From an uncultured Prevotella sp. (GTDB lineage Bacteria; Bacteroidota; Bacteroidia; Bacteroidales; Bacteroidaceae), in NCBI GenBank assembly GCA_946055365.1, contig CAMGFM010000051.1:1-8022 (forward strand): 8,022 bases of DNA, given 5' to 3'. Under the pieces are notes generated by a model that was not told the DNA's origin, did not search any database, and saw only the letters and a program-made list of their open reading frames with translations. This document shows positions 5,785 to 8,022 of the stretch, piece by piece (the stretch's first letter is position 1; the number at the start of each line of letters is the position of its first letter). A program made the translations under genes and the position numbers.

Positions 5785-6354
5785 ATGGAAGTAATAAAAA
5801 CAGAGATTGATGGCTTGTATATCATAGAGCCTCGTGTCTTTAAGGATGCTCGCGGCTATTTCTTTGAGAGCTTCTCGCAGCGTGAGTTTGACGAGAAGAT
5901 AGGCAAGATAGAGTTTTGTCAGGACAATGAGAGCATGTCGTCGTATGGTGTCATGCGAGGCCTGCATTTTCAGCGTCCCCCTTTCACGCAGAGCAAGCTC
6001 GTGCGTTGCGTGAGGGGAGCGGTGCTTGACGTGGCCGTAGACATACGCAAGGGTTCGCCCACGTATGGCAGGCATGTGGCTGTGGAGCTTACTGAGGACA
6101 ATCACAGGCAACTGTTTGTGCCGCGTGGCTTTGCACATGGCTTCTCCGTGCTGAGCGAGACGGCCGTCTTCCAATATAAGTGTGACAATTTCTATCATCC
6201 AGAGGCTGACGGCGGCATTAGCATCCTCGACAGGTCTCTTGGCATAGACTGGAGGATACCCGAGAATGTGGCGATACTGTCTGAGAAGGACACGAGACAT
6301 GCTCTGCTGAGCGATTTTGAGTCGCCCTTTGACATCAATGTGCCGCTGTATTGA
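5785..6354 (+). CDS. rfbC: dTDP-4-dehydrorhamnose 3,5-epimerase
   Basis: RmlC, third step of dTDP-L-rhamnose synthesis: epimerises C3 and C5 of dTDP-4-keto-6-deoxyglucose in the cytoplasm. Seen: 189 residues, near the usual length of about 185; N-terminal LYIIEPRVFKDARGYFFESF (11-30); MRGLHFQ (57-63) with the catalytic base H61; KLVRCVRGAVLDVAVDIRKGSPTYGRHVAVEL (71-102), the cupin core; FVPRGFAHGF (111-120); YKCDNFYHPEADGGI (131-145), with tyrosines in the position of the catalytic acid; and the C-terminal LGIDWRIPE (152-160). The start at 5785 is the natural family start and follows an AT-rich leader. rfbD begins 133 nt after its stop. In many Bacteroidales rfbA precedes rfbC; here the upstream neighbour is instead the oppositely oriented DUF4838 gene. 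Confidence 0.96.
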   Translation: MEVIKTEIDGLYIIEPRVFKDARGYFFESFSQREFDEKIGKIEFCQDNESMSSYGVMRGLHFQRPPFTQSKLVRCVRGAVLDVAVDIRKGSPTYGRHVAVELTEDNHRQLFVPRGFAHGFSVLSETAVFQYKCDNFYHPEADGGISILDRSLGIDWRIPENVAILSEKDTRHALLSDFESPFDINVPLY

Positions 6355-6486
6355 GAGACTCTTGCCTAATGGTCGGCGCAGACGTGCCGCATGGCGTGGC
6401 TCTTAGTTTCATGCCGCATGGCAGAAAGGACGGCCGAATTGTCGGTGGCAAATACAATAATAACACACAACAAACGTTTTTCATAT

Positions 6487-7377
6487 ATGAACATACTGGT
6501 AACTGGCGCAAACGGCCAGCTGGGACACGAGATGCAGAGGGTGTCCGCAGGCAGCACGCACAACTTTATCTTCACCGATGTGGCAGAGGGCTATGACACG
6601 CTTGACATCACATGCCCGGAGGCTGTGCTTGCCATGGTGAGAGAGAGAGACATAAGGGTGATAGTAAACTGTGCAGCTTACACAAACGTAGACAGGGCGG
6701 AGACAGACACCGCACTTGCCGACCTGCTTAACAACAAGGCAGCCGGCTACTTGGCAGCCGCCATGAAGGAGGTGGACGGCACGCTGGTGCATGTGTCTAC
6801 CGACTATGTGTTTAAGGGCGACTTTAACGTGCCTTGCCGTGAGGAGTGGGCTACAAATCCGCTTGGGGTGTATGGCAGGACAAAACTGGCAGGCGAGAAG
6901 TCTATCGTGGCCACGGGTTGCAGACACATCATCATCAGGACGGCATGGCTTTATTCGCAGTGGGGCAGGAACTTTGTCAAGACCATGAGGTCGCTCACAG
7001 ACACGAAAGACACGCTTAAGGTGGTGTTTGACCAGGTCGGCTCGCCTACATACGCCGGAGACCTTGCCGAACTCATCATGCACATCATAGAAAACGGGCA
7101 GCTTGGCAAGACAGGCATATACCATTACTCCAATGAGGGCGTGTGCTCGTGGTTTGACTTTGCCAAAGCTATATGCGAGATGAGCGGCAACACATGCGAC
7201 ATACAGCCTTGTCACAGTGAGGAGTTCCCGAGTCCCGTGGAGCGTCCGCACTATTCGGTGCTGGACAAGAGCAAGGTAAAGGAGACCTTTGGCGTGAGAG
7301 TGCCTTACTGGACAGACTCTCTCAGAAAGTGCATCGCAGAGCTTGACGAGGCAGAGAACACTTTGAATAAGGAATAA
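6487..7377 (+). CDS. rfbD: dTDP-4-dehydrorhamnose reductase
   Basis: RmlD, last step of dTDP-L-rhamnose synthesis: NAD(P)H reduction of the 4-keto group. Short-chain dehydrogenase fold. Seen: MNILVTGANGQLG with the GxxGxxG nucleotide loop (residues 7-13); NCAAYTNVDRAE (61-72); STDYVFKG (104-111) with catalytic Thr105; YGRTK (129-133) with the Tyr/Lys pair; IIRTAWLYS (149-157); FDQVGSPTYAGDLAE (181-195); and RPHYSVLDKSK (253-263), the substrate-binding region. An upstream in-frame ATG at 6391 would add 32 residues unlike anything in the family, so I place the start at 6487, giving 296 residues, the usual length. The 132-nt gap after rfbC has TGCCGCATGGC twice (6385-6395, 6412-6422) but no evident promoter or gene. 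Confidence 0.95.
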   Translation: MNILVTGANGQLGHEMQRVSAGSTHNFIFTDVAEGYDTLDITCPEAVLAMVRERDIRVIVNCAAYTNVDRAETDTALADLLNNKAAGYLAAAMKEVDGTLVHVSTDYVFKGDFNVPCREEWATNPLGVYGRTKLAGEKSIVATGCRHIIIRTAWLYSQWGRNFVKTMRSLTDTKDTLKVVFDQVGSPTYAGDLAELIMHIIENGQLGKTGIYHYSNEGVCSWFDFAKAICEMSGNTCDIQPCHSEEFPSPVERPHYSVLDKSKVKETFGVRVPYWTDSLRKCIAELDEAENTLNKE

Positions 7378-7618
7378 GACAGAGAATACATAGGGAAATA
7401 AGGCAGAGACAGCGCAAGGCGAGAGGAATACATAACAGTCTTGCTTGTTTTATTCTTCCATGCGCAGCCTATCTTATGACAAGACGGCGCAAATGGAGCG
7501 AGACATAAGGCTGGCTTGCCTGTTGCCGAGGTGCAGTCTGTAAGAAGATTCAGGCTTGCCCGTATCTATTTCCGTGTAACACCCCTGTTTTCTATAAAAA
7601 CAAAACAAACAAGAGACT
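7378..7618 (+). other. Spacer between rfbD and rfbB
   Basis: A 241-nt gap, long for an rfb cluster. It holds GGCTTGCC at 7513-7520 and 7553-7560 and a repeated GAATACATA near 7385 and 7426. No clear terminator hairpin with T-tract, no full TAnnTTTG promoter (TATCTTAT at 7470-7477 is only a partial match) and no credible ORF. It becomes A-rich just before the rfbB start, as usual for ribosome loading in this group. Confidence 0.35.
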
Positions 7619-8022
7619 ATGGGTTTTAAGAGAAACATCATCATCACTGGCGGTGCCGGGTTTATTGGCTCACATGTAGTGAGACTGTTTGTGAACAAGT
7701 ATCCCGACTATCAAATTATCAATCTTGACAAGCTGACTTATGCAGGCAACCTTGCCAACCTGCATGACATCAAGGACAGGGACAACTATGTGTTTGTGAA
7801 GGGCGATATATGCGACTTTGAGCTTGTGCGCATACTCATGCGCAAGTATAGTGTGGACGGCATCATACATCTTGCCGCCGAGAGCCATGTAGACCGCTCT
7901 ATCAAGGACCCCTTTACCTTTGCGCAGACCAATGTGATGGGTACGCTCTCGCTGTTGCAGGCTGCAAAGGAATATTGGGAGAGCCTGCCCGAGAAATATG
8001 ACGGCAAGCTGTTTTATCATAT
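7619..8022 (+). CDS. rfbB: dTDP-glucose 4,6-dehydratase, 3' end outside window
   Basis: RmlB, second step of dTDP-L-rhamnose synthesis: NAD+-dependent conversion of dTDP-glucose to dTDP-4-keto-6-deoxyglucose. The first 134 codons are present with no stop before the window edge. Seen: MGFKRNIIITGGAGFIGSHV with the GGAGFIG nucleotide loop (residues 11-17); INLDKLTYAGNLANL (34-48), with D37 and the YAGN signature; GDICD (62-66); and HLAAESHVDRSI (84-95), diagnostic of RmlB/extended SDR dehydratases. The fragment ends at FYHI, just before the expected STDEVYG catalytic segment and the YxxxK motif, so the active site is off the edge. The start at 7619 is preceded by an A-rich stretch. The family is usually about 350-380 residues, so roughly two thirds lie downstream, where rfbA may also be. 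Confidence 0.95.
   Translation, partial: MGFKRNIIITGGAGFIGSHVVRLFVNKYPDYQIINLDKLTYAGNLANLHDIKDRDNYVFVKGDICDFELVRILMRKYSVDGIIHLAAESHVDRSIKDPFTFAQTNVMGTLSLLQAAKEYWESLPEKYDGKLFYH

Noticed and set aside
6391..6486. Longer rfbD start at 6391
   Set aside because: The extra 32 residues have no family similarity, and the Rossmann motif begins directly at the 6487 methionine, as in other RmlD proteins.
6481..7251. Minus-strand 256-residue ORF opposite rfbD
   Set aside because: Complement of a gene with full RmlD motifs; the His/Cys-rich composition is typical of an antisense shadow frame.

Overview
The window looks like chromosomal DNA of a Bacteroidales bacterium, probably Prevotella-like. Three things point there: (i) protein wording typical of that order (the RfbB start, a DUF4838 protein with a discoidin tail, an N-terminal HIFNPEHD protein); (ii) TAnnTTTG/TTTG promoter elements instead of -35/-10 boxes; (iii) A-rich rather than Shine-Dalgarno start regions. 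The genus is inference. The content is a surface-polysaccharide sugar-nucleotide locus interrupted by an oppositely oriented gene.

Layout. Positions 166-2561 (+) hold a tight two-gene unit: UDP-glucose 6-dehydrogenase (ugd) and, 8 nt later, an uncharacterised protein that reads as an ATP-grasp enzyme. Positions 2562-3051 are a convergent intergenic region packed with short repeats: a TG-rich stretch, a repeat element (element A) containing a 55-bp near-perfect palindrome, and a decayed duplication next to the stop of the following gene. Positions 3052-5259 (-) encode a secreted 735-residue DUF4838 protein with a discoidin-like C-terminus. Positions 5260-5784 are a divergent regulatory region with a well-formed minus-strand Bacteroidales promoter, a plus-strand -7 element, a short duplication and a second copy of the repeat element (element B). 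Positions 5785-8022 (+) carry rfbC, rfbD and the start of rfbB, three of the four dTDP-L-rhamnose genes; rfbA is not in the window. The ORF search missed rfbB because it runs off the end.

How the genes fit together. Ugd supplies UDP-glucuronate and RfbB/C/D convert dTDP-glucose to dTDP-L-rhamnose, both common precursors for capsule or O-antigen. The DUF4838 protein is exported and resembles glucuronidase-type glycoside hydrolases in layout, so it probably acts on a glycan outside the cytoplasm; a link to the polysaccharide built by its neighbours is speculative.

Most unusual observation. Elements A and B are two same-orientation copies lying exactly 2745 bp apart and bracketing the DUF4838 gene. 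Each contains a row of about 13-nt palindromes of the form AAAGTG-G-CACTTT whose centres are 21, 21 and 22 bp apart in both copies (about two helical turns), preceded by a related flank of about 95 bp. No gene family explains this; it looks like a phased-palindrome repeat element (REP/BIME-like or a multimeric binding platform) that may mark the DUF4838 gene as an inserted cassette.
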